Shown: positions 28,950 to 38,743, counted from the first letter of the stretch. The stretch is 64,000 nucleotides of DNA from Sphingomonas sp. 7/4-4 (GCF_027941955.1 NZ_CP115960.1:2666001-2730000), one strand, 5' to 3'. Notes: generated by a model from the sequence alone, not told the origin. Translations and numbers: made by a program.

Positions 28950-30077
28950 ATGCGCGCCGAAGCGCAGGCTCATGTCGACAAGATCAAGGCGGCGCTGGCG
29001 CTGCTGCGCCGGTTCCTCGATTGGGACCGCGCGTTGCGCCGGCTCGACGAGCTCAACGCGCGCGTCGAGGATCCGACTCTCTGGAACGATGCCAAGGCCG
29101 CCCAGGACGTGATGCGCGAACGCCGCCGCCTCGACGAGGCGGTCAGCGCGACGCGCGCGATCGAGACCGAGCTCAACGACACTGCCGAGCTGATCGAGAT
29201 GGCCGAGGCCGAAGGCGACGAAGAGATGGCGAACGAAGGCACCGCCGCGCTCGCCGCCCTCGCCAACCGCGCCGAGATCGACAAGGTGAAGGCCCTGCTC
29301 TCGGGCGAGGCCGATCCAAACGATACCTATATCGAGATCAATTCGGGCGCCGGCGGAACCGAGAGCCAGGACTGGGCGGGCATGCTCCAGCGCATGTACA
29401 CGCGCTGGGCCGAGCGCCACGGGCTCAAGGTCGAGTTGATCGATTATCATGCCGGCGAGCAGGCCGGGATCAAATCGGCCACTCTGCTGATCAAGGGCGA
29501 GAACGCGTACGGCTATGCCAAGACCGAGAGCGGCGTGCACCGGCTCGTGCGCATCTCGCCCTATGACAGCGCCGCGCGGCGCCACACCAGCTTCTCGAGC
29601 GTGTGGGTCTATCCAGTGATCGATGACGACATCAACGTCGAGTATAACGAGAGCGATCTGCGCATCGACACCTATCGCGCCTCGGGCGCGGGCGGGCAGC
29701 ACATCAACACGACCGATTCGGCGGTGCGCATCACGCACATCCCCACCGGCATCGTCGTCCAGTGCCAGAACCAGCGCAGCCAGCACAAGAACAAGGCCGA
29801 AGCCTATAACCAGCTCCGCGCCCGCCTCTACGAGCGCGAGCTGCAGATCCGCGAGCAGGCCGCCAATGCCGAGAACGCCACCAAGACCGATATCGGCTGG
29901 GGCCACCAGATCCGCAGCTACGTGCTCCAGCCCTATCAGCTGGTGAAGGACCTGCGCACCGGCGTGACATCGAGTGCGCCGGGCGACGTGCTCGACGGAG
30001 ACCTCGACGCGTTCATGGCGGCTGCGCTATCGCAGCGGGTGACCGGCGAAACGGTCGAAGTGGAGGATGTCGATTGA
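28950..30077 (+). CDS. prfB: Peptide chain release factor 2
   Basis: Recognises UAA and UGA stop codons and releases the peptide. It has 375 residues starting [19 protein letters not shown]. The GGQ loop is [19 protein letters not shown]. The stop-recognition loop reads [16 protein letters not shown], so the tripeptide is SPY where E. coli has SPF. There is no in-frame UGA near codon 26, hence no programmed frameshift autoregulation; the region reads straight through as [19 protein letters not shown]. The start at 28950 is 25 bases after a palindromic repeat. The stop overlaps the next gene's TTG start (TTGA). Confidence 0.95.
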   Translation: MRAEAQAHVDKIKAALALLRRFLDWDRALRRLDELNARVEDPTLWNDAKAAQDVMRERRRLDEAVSATRAIETELNDTAELIEMAEAEGDEEMANEGTAALAALANRAEIDKVKALLSGEADPNDTYIEINSGAGGTESQDWAGMLQRMYTRWAERHGLKVELIDYHAGEQAGIKSATLLIKGENAYGYAKTESGVHRLVRISPYDSAARRHTSFSSVWVYPVIDDDINVEYNESDLRIDTYRASGAGGQHINTTDSAVRITHIPTGIVVQCQNQRSQHKNKAEAYNQLRARLYERELQIREQAANAENATKTDIGWGHQIRSYVLQPYQLVKDLRTGVTSSAPGDVLDGDLDAFMAAALSQRVTGETVEVEDVD

Positions 30078-30840
30078 GGCCAGCGCTCGCCCTGGGCACC
30101 GCTCTGCTGCTGCTCGCCGGGTGCGACGGCGGCAAGCCGGTCCTGCGCGAGCAGAAGGCGCAGACCAAGAATACCGGCTTCCCCGCCGCCGACCGTCCTG
30201 TGGCGACGATCGTCTCGGCACGCTGGTCCACCGAAGAGGCGCGCGACCGGCTCAACGAAGCGGGCCAGGTGATGAACCTCGCCGGGATCAAGCCCGGCAT
30301 GACCGTCGCCGATATCGGGGCGGGCGAAGGCTATTACACGATCCGCCTCGGCCAGCGCGTCGGCAAGGAGGGCCGCGTCGTTGCCGAGGACATCGTGCCC
30401 GAAGTTCGCGACGCGCTGGCGACGCGCGTGGTGCGCGAGCGGCTCGACAATGTCAGCGTCCGGCTCGGCCTGCCCGCCGATCCGCGGCTGCCCGAAGCGA
30501 GCTTCCACCGCGTGCTGATGGTGCACATGTACCACGAGATCGAATCGCCCTACGAATTCCTGTGGCGCCTGCGCCCATCGCTGACGCCCGACGGCCAGGT
30601 GATCGTCGTCGATGCCGATCGCCCCACCGAGCATCACGGCACGCCCCCGAACTGCTCAAATGCGAATTCGCCGCGGTCGGCTACGAACTGGTCTCGATGC
30701 GTCCCATGCCTTCGGCCGGCGGCTATCTGGCGATCTTCCGAGCCGCCGGCGAACGTCCCGAGCCCGGCATGATCAAGGCGTGCAAGAGCGGCGCGCGCGC
30801 TACTCCGGCGGCAATGCAACCGGGCGAAGGCTCAGAGTAA
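30074..30840 (+). CDS. Lipoprotein-type SAM-dependent methyltransferase (frame broken)
   Basis: A class I methyltransferase fold of 255 residues restored, carrying an apparent lipoprotein signal: [17 protein letters not shown] with lipobox LAGC and Cys17. The SAM-binding motif is [18 protein letters not shown], followed by [16 protein letters not shown] and [20 protein letters not shown]. One C is missing from the run at 30644-30648; restoring it gives [19 protein letters not shown]. The TTG start overlaps the prfB stop (TTGA), so it is coupled to RF2. Similar exported methyltransferases occur in sphingomonads, but their substrate and how they would obtain SAM outside the cytoplasm are unknown. 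Confidence 0.78.
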
Positions 30841-31281
30841 TCCCAGGCTGCGGAAGCTGACGATTCCTCCGGTCGCCACGATCAGATGGTCGACCAGCCG
30901 GATCTCCAGCGTTTCCAGCGCCCGCGCCAGCAGACGCGTCGCCTCGCGATCGGCGATGCTCGGATTCGGGTCCCCGCTCGGATGATTGTGCGCCATCACC
31001 ACCGCCGCCGCGCCGAAGGCGAGCGCGTCGGCCGCGATCTCGCGGATCGGCAATACGAGCCGGCTGGCCGAACCCGAACGCGCATGGCGCAGCCCCAGCA
31101 CCCGCTGCTCGGCATCCAGATAGACGAACGCCATCACTTCGACCGATTCGTCCGCAAGGCAGGCGAACAGCGCACCGGCGGCATTGGCATCCGCGAGACG
31201 GCGCGGCGCGTCGAGGGCTTCGAGGGCCATCGCCGAAAGCTGCCAGCGCCGCGGAGCGCACCGAAGCGCAGACCGCTCCAC
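30832..31281 (-). CDS. radC: RadC/MPN-domain protein, short form
   Basis: A 149-residue RadC-like protein with the JAMM metal motif HNHPSGDPNPSIAD, normally a metalloprotease or deubiquitinase-like site. Standard RadC is about 225 residues with an N-terminal helix-hairpin-helix domain; here that domain is absent. Despite the name, a role in DNA repair is not well supported; the family is often linked to mobile DNA and competence. A start at 31230 (MALEALDAPRRL) is also possible. It converges on the methyltransferase with a nine-base overlap. Confidence 0.8.
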   Translation of the reverse strand: MERSALRCAPRRWQLSAMALEALDAPRRLADANAAGALFACLADESVEVMAFVYLDAEQRVLGLRHARSGSASRLVLPIREIAADALAFGAAAVVMAHNHPSGDPNPSIADREATRLLARALETLEIRLVDHLIVATGGIVSFRSLGLL

Positions 31282-31298
31282 TTCGGCGTGACCGGCTT

Positions 31299-31327
31299 AT
31301 TCCTCCCCGCTTCGCGAGAGAAGAATT
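31299..31327. repeat. Solo hairpin of the AATTCCTCCC repeat family
   Basis: ATTCCTCCCCGCTTCGCGAG followed by AGAAGAATT forms a short hairpin whose arms match the ends of the longer repeats at 34644 and 42626. It probably is a deleted remnant. It lies between the divergent radC and thyA genes. Confidence 0.6.
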
Positions 31328-31394
31328 AGATGCGGCGCGATCTTGCCGCCTCGACCCGCTTGGCGCGCGCGCGCGGCCCGGCTAGGCTGCCGCG

Positions 31395-32188
31395 ATGCGT
31401 CAATATCTCGACCTGATGGAACGCGCGCTGGAGCACGGCGCCGAGACGATGGACCGCACCGGCACGGGCACGCGCTCGGTGTTCGGCCACCAGATGCGCT
31501 TCGATCTCGCGGCGGGCTTTCCTTGCTCACCACCAAGAAGCTCCATATCCGATCGATCATCATCGAATTGCTGTGGTTCCTGCGCGGCGACACCAATGTC
31601 CGCTGGCTGCAGGAACGCAAGGTGAGCATCTGGAACGAATGGGCCGACGAGGCCGGCGATCTCGGCCCGGTCTACGGCAAACAATGGCGCCGGTGGGAAA
31701 CCGCCGACGGCCGTGAGATCGATCAGATCGCCGAATTGCTCGACCAGATCCGCAACAATCCCGGTTCGCGCCGCCAGATCGTCAGCGCATGGAATCCCGG
31801 CGAGCTCCAGGCGATGGCGCTGGCGCCGTGCCACTGCCTGTTCCAGACCTATGTCGCGAACGGCAGGCTCAGCCTGCAGCTCTATCAGCGCTCGGCCGAC
31901 ATCTTCCTTGGCGTGCCGTTCAACATCGCCAGCTATGCTTTGCTCACCCATCTGCTCGCCCAGCAAGCGGGGCTCGAAGTGGGCGAGTTCGTCTGGACCG
32001 GCGGCGATTGCCATCTCTATTCGAACCACCTGGAGCAGGCTCGCGAGCAGTTGACCCGCGAACCGGGGCCGCTCCCCCGGCTCGAGATCCTGCGCAAGGC
32101 GCCTTCGATCGACTCCTATGACTATGAGGATTTCGTGATCCACGATTATGCGGCGCAGCCGCACATCAAGGCGGCGGTGGCGGTTTGA
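31395..32188 (+). CDS. thyA: Thymidylate synthase (frame broken)
   Basis: Converts dUMP to dTMP using methylene-tetrahydrofolate. The restored length is 264 residues, identical to the E. coli enzyme. Signatures: [20 protein letters not shown], the nucleophile loop [31 protein letters not shown] and GDCHLYSNH. One C is missing near 31520 (CTTTCCTTG); restoring it joins AAGFP to [13 protein letters not shown]. As the enzyme is nearly always essential and folA lies downstream, the break is taken as a sequencing error. The stop overlaps the next gene's ATG by one base. Confidence 0.95.
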
Positions 32189-32994
32189 TGCGCAAATCGA
32201 TCATGTCCGGGCTGCTGGTCCTGGCCGGCTGCGGTGCGCAAGACGAGATGCCCAGGGTGCAGGCCGTCGAGGTAGTGAAGAGCTACCCGCACGACACGCA
32301 GGCATTCACCGAGGGACTGTTCCTCGACGGCGGCACCTTGTTCGAGAGCACCGGCGAGGAAGGCACTTCGGGCATCCGCAAGATCAATCTCGACAGCGGC
32401 GAAGTCGTCGCGCAGGCACCCCTGTCGCCGCCTTATTTCGGCGAGGGGATCATCGGCTGGAAGGACAAGATCTACCAGCTGACGTGGAAGGACCAGAAGG
32501 GGTTCATCTACAGCAAGGCCGACTTCAAGCCGCTCGGCGAATTCGCGTACAAGGGCGAAGGCTGGGGGATGACGCATAACGGCAAGTCGCTGATCATGAG
32601 CGACGGCACCGCGACGCTGCGCTTCCTCGATCCCGAGACGATGGCGCAGCAATCCACGCTCGACGTCACTGCCAATGGCTGCGCGGTCAAGGAATTGAAC
32701 GAGCTCGAATGGATCCAGGGTGAGATCTGGGCGAACATCTGGCGCACCGATCTGATCGCGCGGATCGATCCGGCCAGCGGCAAGGTGAAGAGCTTCGTCG
32801 ACGTCTCCGCGCTCGGCCCGCCCACGCCGAGCGAGGACGAAGTGCCCAACGGCATCGCCTATGACGCGAGCGGCAAGCGCATCTTCGTCACTGGAAAGAT
32901 GTGGCCGCAGCTCTACGAAGTGAAGCTGAGCGACGCCCCGCCCAACGGATCGGCGCAGGACCAGGCTGCGGCGCTGATGCGCTGCCAGCCCTGA
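32188..32994 (+). CDS. Glutaminyl-peptide cyclotransferase, plant-type beta-propeller lipoprotein
   Basis: Cyclises N-terminal glutamine of peptides to pyroglutamate, probably in the periplasm. The 268-residue protein has lipobox LAGC with Cys15 (SGLLVLAGCGAQDEM). The body is a five-bladed propeller typical of plant-type QC (SYPHDTQAFTEGLF, LFESTGEEGTSGIRKINL, NELEWIQGEIWANIW, VPNGIAYDASGKRIFVTGK). It is translationally coupled to thyA (TGATG) and followed by folA after five bases. Confidence 0.9.
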   Translation: MRKSIMSGLLVLAGCGAQDEMPRVQAVEVVKSYPHDTQAFTEGLFLDGGTLFESTGEEGTSGIRKINLDSGEVVAQAPLSPPYFGEGIIGWKDKIYQLTWKDQKGFIYSKADFKPLGEFAYKGEGWGMTHNGKSLIMSDGTATLRFLDPETMAQQSTLDVTANGCAVKELNELEWIQGEIWANIWRTDLIARIDPASGKVKSFVDVSALGPPTPSEDEVPNGIAYDASGKRIFVTGKMWPQLYEVKLSDAPPNGSAQDQAAALMRCQP

Positions 32995-32999
32995 GCCGC

Positions 33000-33482
33000 A
33001 TGGCGCGCATCACCTTCCACCTCGCCCGCGCCGATAACGGCGTGATCGGCAAGGACGGTAAACTGCCCTGGCACCTGCCCGCCGACCTCAAACGCTTCAA
33101 GGCGCAGACGATGGGCAAGCCGATGGTGATGGGGCGGAAAACCTTCGAGAGCTTCCCCAGTCCCCTGCCCGGCCGCCGCCACATCGTACTGACCCGCGAT
33201 GCGGGCTGGCATGCCGAAGGCGCCGAAGTTGCGCATTCGCCCGCGGCGGCGCTGGCACTGGCGGGCGACGGCGAAGTCGCGGTGATCGGCGGCGGCGAAG
33301 TGTTCGCGCTTTTCCTCGACCGCGCCGATTGCGTCGAACTGACCGAAGTACATGTCGATGCTGAGGGCGACGCGACCGTCCCGGAATTCGGCGAAGGCTG
33401 GCGCGAAACCGCGCGCGAGGATCATGCGAGCGAAGCCGGGCGCCCCGCCTACAGCTTCGTAACCCTGGAGCGCGTGCGATGA
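33000..33482 (+). CDS. folA: Dihydrofolate reductase
   Basis: Reduces dihydrofolate to tetrahydrofolate with NADPH, regenerating the cofactor used by ThyA. It has 160 residues. Motifs: NGVIGKDGKLPWHLPADLKRFK with the substrate-binding carboxylate in the helix, GKPMVMGRKTFESFP, and AVIGGGEVFALFL for NADPH. The start at 33000 follows the cyclase stop by a few bases. The stop overlaps the start of the dipeptidase (ATGA), placing it in a four-gene operon with thyA. Confidence 0.95.
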   Translation: MARITFHLARADNGVIGKDGKLPWHLPADLKRFKAQTMGKPMVMGRKTFESFPSPLPGRRHIVLTRDAGWHAEGAEVAHSPAAALALAGDGEVAVIGGGEVFALFLDRADCVELTEVHVDAEGDATVPEFGEGWRETAREDHASEAGRPAYSFVTLERVR

Positions 33483-34644
33483 GAAAATGGCTCTGGGGTC
33501 CGGCGGCGGTCCTCGCGCTCGCCGCAATCGGCTTTTCGGCTTCGCGCCGGCGATGGTCGAATCGGATATGAACAAGGTCGCACCGGTCGCGCTCCCCAGG
33601 GTGACCGACCAGACCCGCGCGCTGCACGCTTCGCTCCAGATCGTCGATATGCACGGCGACACCCTGCTCTGGCGCCGCAGCCTGCTCGACCGGGCGAATC
33701 GCGGCCAGGTCGATCTGCCGCGGCTGATCCAGGGCAATGTCGCGCTGCAGATCTTCTCGTCGGTGACCAAGACGCCCAAGAACCAGAATTACGATTCGAA
33801 CGGCGCCGATACCGACAACATCACCATGCTGACGGTGGCGCAGCTCCAGCCACCCAAGACCTGGTCCTCGCTGCTCGAGCGCTCGCTGTGGCACGCCCGC
33901 AAACTCGATCGCGCCGCGGCCGGATCGGACGGCAAGCTGCGCGTGATCCGCGCGCCCGCCGAACTCGACCGGCTGCTCGCCGATCGAGCGGGCGGCAAGA
34001 AGATCGTCGGCGGCATGCTCTCGATCGAGGGGCTGCAGGATATGGAGGGCCAGCTCGCAAATCTCGACAAGCTCCACGCCGCGGGCTTCCGCATGGCCGG
34101 CCTCGCCCACTTCTTCGACAACGAAGTCGCCGGATCGATGCACGGCGTGAACAAAGGCGGGCTCACCCCGCTCGGCGTCCAGACCGTGCGGCGGATGGAA
34201 CGGATCGGGATGATCGTCGATATCGCCCATTCGAGCCACAAGACGGTGGCCGAAGTGCTCGCGATGGCGAAGCGCCCGGTGGTCTCCAGCCATGGCGGCG
34301 TGCAGGCGACCTGCAAGGTCAATCGCAACCTCACCGACGAAGAGATTCGCGGCGTGGCGAAGACCGGCGGCGTGATCGGCATCGGCTATTGGGACGCGGC
34401 GATCTGCTCGACCGCGCCCGCGGCGATCGTCAACGCGATCGCGCATGTCCGCGATCTGGTGGGGATCGATCATGTCGGGCTCGGCTCCGACTTCGACGGC
34501 GCGGTTACGACCGGGTTCGACACGTCGCAACTCGCGGCAGTGACACAGGCGCTGGTGGACCGCGGGTTCACGCCGGAGGATATCCGCAAGGTGATGGGCG
34601 GCAATGTCCTGCGCGTGCTCAGGGCGGGGATCGTTCCCCAATAA
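33479..34644 (+). CDS. Membrane dipeptidase, M19 family (frame broken in the signal peptide)
   Basis: A zinc dipeptidase related to renal dipeptidase, 388 residues restored. The true start is the ATG at 33479, coupled to folA (ATGA), giving the signal MRKWLWGPAAVLALAAIGFF. One T is missing from the run at 33533-33536. The M19 core has IVDMHGDTLLW (His-x-Asp zinc ligands), GGMLSIEGLQDMEGQ with the bridging Glu, VDIAHSSHKTV and VSSHGGVQA with the His ligands, and VGLGSDFDGAV. It acts on dipeptides, possibly D-configured or beta-lactam-like, outside the cytoplasm. Confidence 0.9.
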
Positions 34645-34802
34645 ATTCCTCCCTCGCTTCAGCGGGGGAGAGGGCGACGGAGAGGGCCGGGCCTGAAGGG
34701 GCATCGCCTGCGGAGTGCGGGGTCGAACATGCGGGGCATGTTCGACCCCGCGCTCCCCTCCACCACTTCATGGTCCCCTCCCCGCTTCGCGAGGGAGGAA
34801 TT
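34644..34802. repeat. Dispersed palindromic repeat, copy 2, with nested hairpin
   Basis: A 159 bp element with ends AATTCCTCCCTCGCTTCAGC and GCTTCGCGAGGGAGGAATT. In the middle is a perfect 15-bp hairpin (GCGGGGTCGAACATG at 34717-34731, CATGTTCGACCCCGC at 34737-34751). It lies between the dipeptidase and ribF, both plus-strand. It shares its ends with copies at 7979 and 42626, but its centre differs. Confidence 0.85.
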
Positions 34803-34836
34803 GCTAGGCCCAGCCCCTCTCCCTATAGCCACCCCG

Positions 34837-35760
34837 ATGGAGCGACTGGACAACGGCTCGCCGGTGCCGGCGCGGCTTCGCGGCGGGATCGTCGCACTGG
34901 GCAATTTCGACGGGTTTCACCTCGGGCATCAGGCCGTGATCGGCCGTGCTGTCGCACACGCGCGGGCCGAGGGGCGGCCAGCGATCGTCGCCACCTTCGA
35001 TCCGCATCCCCAACGCTATTTCCAGCCGCAATCGGGGCATTTCCGTCTCACCACGCTCGACCAGCGCGAACGCCTGTTCGCTGCGGCGGGCGCCGACGCG
35101 ATGCTGGTCTTCCACTTCGACGCGGCGCTGGCCGGGCTGAGCGCGCGCCAATTCGCCGAGCAGCAACTGGTCGAGATCATCGGCGCGGGCGGCGTGGTGA
35201 CGGGCGGCGACTTCACCTTCGGCAAGGGCCGCGAAGGTGACGTCATGACGCTGGCCGCATTGGGCGAGGAACTCGGTTATTCGGCGGGGGTGGTCGCGCC
35301 GGTGACGCTCGACGGCGAGACCGTCTCGTCGAGCCGCATCCGCCAGTATCTGCGCGAGGGCGATCCGCGCGGCGCCGCGAAGCTGCTCACCCGGCCGTTT
35401 GCGATCCGGGGACCGGTGCAACACGGCGCCAAGCTCGGCCGTGAGCTGGGCTATCCGACCGCGAACATGGACATGGCCAATTATCTGCGCCCGGCATACG
35501 GCATCTATGCAGTGCGCGGTCGGCTGGCCGACGGGCGCGTGCTCGACGGAGTCGCCAATCTCGGCATCCGCCCGAGCATCGATCCGCCCGAGGAATTGCT
35601 CGAAAGCTATTTCTTCGATTTTCAGGGCGATCTCTACGATCAGGTCATCGAAATCTCGCTGATCGAATATCTGCGCCCCGAGGCGAAGTTCGATTCGATG
35701 GACGCGCTCAAGGTCCAGATGGACGCAGATGCGGCGAAGGCACGCGCGGTGCTGGCCTGA
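34837..35760 (+). CDS. ribF: Bifunctional riboflavin kinase/FAD synthetase
   Basis: Makes FMN from riboflavin and then FAD. It has 307 residues. The N-terminal FAD synthetase half has GNFDGFHLGHQAVI, the nucleotidyltransferase GxFDxxHxGH signature, ATFDPHP and SSSRIRQYLREGD. The C-terminal riboflavin kinase has LGYPTANMDM with the conserved PTAN. The start at 34837 (MERLDNGSPV) was chosen because upstream codons belong to the repeat. No FMN riboswitch was seen. It is followed by ileS and lspA, an order common in proteobacteria. Confidence 0.95.
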   Translation: MERLDNGSPVPARLRGGIVALGNFDGFHLGHQAVIGRAVAHARAEGRPAIVATFDPHPQRYFQPQSGHFRLTTLDQRERLFAAAGADAMLVFHFDAALAGLSARQFAEQQLVEIIGAGGVVTGGDFTFGKGREGDVMTLAALGEELGYSAGVVAPVTLDGETVSSSRIRQYLREGDPRGAAKLLTRPFAIRGPVQHGAKLGRELGYPTANMDMANYLRPAYGIYAVRGRLADGRVLDGVANLGIRPSIDPPEELLESYFFDFQGDLYDQVIEISLIEYLRPEAKFDSMDALKVQMDADAAKARAVLA

Positions 35761-35864
35761 TTTCCCTGTCACCCCGGCACGAAGCCGGCGTGGAGGGGAT
35801 GAAATGGGGTGCAGCAACATCGGCTTTGCAACTATCGGGCCCATCCTCTAATCGGCGCGGACCC

Positions 35865-38743
35865 ATGACCGACGCAACCGATTCCACGCGCGACTGGCGC
35901 GACACCGTCTTCCTGCCGAAGACCGATTTCCCGATGAAGGCCGGCCTTGCCGCCAAGGAACCGGCGATCCTCGAACGCTGGGCGAAGATCGGGCTCTACC
36001 AGAAGCTGCGCGAGGCGCGCGCGGGCCGTGAGACCTTCCTACTCCATGACGGCCCACCCTATGCGAATGGCGACATTCACATGGGCCATGCGATGAACAA
36101 GATCCTCAAGGACATCGTGGTGCGCAGCCAGACCCTGCTCGGCAAGGACGCGCCCTACGTCCCCGGCTGGGACTGCCACGGCCTGCCGATCGAGTGGAAA
36201 GTCGAGGAAACGTACCGCGCCAAGAAGCTCAACAAGGACGAAGTCGACCCAGTCGCCTTCCGCGCCGAATGCCGGGCCTATGCCGAAAAATGGGTGGCGG
36301 TACAGCGCGGCCAGTTCGAGCGGCTCGGGGTGATGGGCGATTGGGCCACGCCGTATCTCACGATGAACTATCAGAGCGAGGCGATCATTGCCGGCGAGCT
36401 GCTCAAGTTCGCCGAGAGCGGCCAACTCTATCGCGGCGCCAAGCCGGTGATGTGGTCCCCGGTCGAGAAGACGGCATTGGCCGAGGCAGAGGTCGAATAT
36501 GAGGACGTCGTGTCGACGCAGATCGACGTGGCGTTCGAGATCGCGGAGGCGCCGAACGCGCCCGAGCTGGTCGGCGCGCATGCGGTGATCTGGACGACCA
36601 CGCCGTGGACGATCCCCGTGAACCAGGCTTTGGCTTATGGGCCTGAGGTTGAGTACACTGCCGTCCGTGCTGCTGGCCGAGTATTACTCTTCGCCGGCGA
36701 CCTCCTTGTGGAGTCAATGGGCCGCTATGGGCGCGCTCTTTCGCCTTGGCTTTCAGAGGGTGAAGGCTGGACGATCGTTTGGACCGGCAAGGGCTCTGAT
36801 CTTGCCGGCGCAGTAGCGCGCCACCCAATGCGCCATCTCGGCGGGTTCTTCGCCAAGCCGCGCCCGTTCCTGCCCGGCGACTTCGTCACCACCGATGCCG
36901 GCACCGGCCTCGTCCATATGTCGCCCGATCATGGCGAGGACGACTTCCTGCTCTGCAAGGCGCACGGGATCGATCCGGTGTTCGCAGTCGATGGTGCAGG
37001 CATGTACCGCGCCGACTGGCTGTGGCTCGGCGGCCAGGGTTCGGTGATCAACAAGAAGTTCGTCGCGTCGGACGGCCCGATCTGCACCGATCTGCGCGCG
37101 GCCGGCGCCCTGCTCGCGGCCTCGGACGATTTCGCGCACAGCTATCCGCACAGCTGGCGGAGCAAGGCCAAGATCATCTTCCGGGCGACGCCGCAGTGGT
37201 TCATTCCGATGGATACTCCTTCTCCCTCTCTCCGGATGCGGGGAGAGGGCCGGGGAGAGGGGCTATCGATAGTTCGTCGCACTCATCCCTCTCCTCGACC
37301 CTCTCCCCTGAAGGGGAGAGGGAGACGAATGGTGCCACCCTCCGCGGCATTGCCCTCGATGCGATCGAGACCACCCGCTGGGTGCCCGAGCGCTCGATCA
37401 ACCGCATCCGCTCGATGGTCGAAGGCCGCCCCGATTGGGTGATCAGCCGCCAGCGCGCCTGGGGCGTGCCGATCGCGCTCTACGTCAACCGTGCGACCGG
37501 CGACTATCTCCGCGATCCCGAGGTCAACGCGCGCATCCTGCAGGCCTTCACCACTGGCGGCGCCGATGCGTGGTTCCAGGCCGATCACCAGTCCCTGCTC
37601 GGCGAGAAATACAACCTCGCCGACTATGAGGTGATCACCGACATCCTCGACGTGTGGTTCGACAGCGGCTCGACCCACGCCTTCGTGGTCGAGGCGCGCT
37701 ACGGCGAAGGCGTCCGCACCGACCTCTATCTCGAAGGCTCGGACCAGCATCGCGGCTGGTTCCAGTCGTCTTTGCTCGAAAGCTGCGGCACGCGCGGGCA
37801 TGCACCCTATGGCGCCGTCCTCACCCACGGTTTCGCGCTCGACGGCAATGGCCGGAAGATGTCGAAGTCGCTCGGCAACGTCGTCGATCCGCTCAAGATC
37901 ATCGGCGAGAGCGGTGCCGACATCCTGCGCCTGTGGGTCGCGCAGACCGATTATTTCGAGGACGTCCGCATCGGCAAGGAAGTCCTCGCCGGCACCGGCG
38001 ACACCTACCGGAAACTGCGCAACACCTTCCGCTACCTGCTCGGCGCGCTCGACGGGTTCGACGAGAGCGAGAAGGTCGCGGTATCGGAGATGCCCGAGCT
38101 CGAGCGCTACGTGCTCGCCAAGCTCGCCGAGCTGGATGCCGAGTTGAAGGCGGCGGCGAACGATTTCGAGTTCAACCGCTACAGCCGCGCGCTGACCGAC
38201 TTCGCCAATGAGGACCTGTCGGCCTTCTTCTTCGATATCCGCAAGGACTGCCTCTATTGCGACGCGGCCACGGATCCGAAGCGGCGCGCGTACCGCACCG
38301 TGCTCGACACGCTGTTCCATGCACTGGTGCGCTACGCCGCGCCGATCCTGAGCTTCACTGCCGAGGAAGTATGGCAGGCGCGCTTTCCGAGCGAGGACGG
38401 ATCGGTCCATCTGCTCGACTGGCCGGTGCTGCCCGAAGGCGCGGCCACGACCGCCGACTGGACCGGCATTCTTTTCCTGCGCGGTCTCGTCACTGAAGCA
38501 ATCGAGCCGAAGCGCCGGGAGAAGATCATCCGCTCAAGCTTGGAAGCCGAAGTCACAGTTCCGGATCTGCCTGCATCAAGCGAACTTCTGACGGAGCTCT
38601 TCATTGTCTCGAAAGTCGAGCAGGGGTCGGCCATCACGGTAACGCCCACCCAGCGCCATAAATGCGGCCGGTGCTGGCGGCATCTTCCCGAGGTTGCGGA
38701 GGACGGCTTGCTGTGCGACCGCTGCGCCAAGGTGGTGGGTTGA
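35865..38743 (+). CDS. ileS: Isoleucyl-tRNA synthetase with internal palindromic insertion and one frame break
   Basis: Charges tRNA-Ile; 959 residues restored, including about 38 extra. Class I motifs: HMGH (residue 72, PYANGDIHMGHAMNK) and KMSKS (37856-37870). The C-terminal zinc finger is CGRCWRHL...LLCDRC. A palindromic element at about 37214-37327 lies between WFIPMD and NGATLRGIAL, where relatives have only a few residues. The frame moves by one base somewhere in this stretch; both frames are open through the insert, so in the cell it is probably an in-frame extra loop. Codon use is unusual at 36620-36830 (CP1 editing domain) and 38465-38600. The start at 35865 gives MTDATDSTRDWRDTV. 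Confidence 0.93.
37214..37327. repeat. Palindromic element inserted in ileS
   Basis: About 114 bp with two inverted arms: CTCCCTCTCTCCGGATGCGG then GGAGAGGGCCGGGGAGAGGG on the left, and the mirror-like CCTCTCCTCGACCCTCTCCC then CTGAAGGGGAGAGGGAGACG on the right, around a central CTATCGATAG. It resembles intergenic CCCTCTCCCC repeats of alphaproteobacteria, but here it sits inside an essential coding sequence. Confidence 0.85.

Noticed and set aside
28950..29060. Programmed frameshift in prfB
   Set aside because: There is no in-frame UGA and no Shine-Dalgarno-like stimulator; the frame is straight.
34644..34802. FMN riboswitch before ribF
   Set aside because: The leader is a dispersed repeat; none of the conserved RFN-element blocks is seen.
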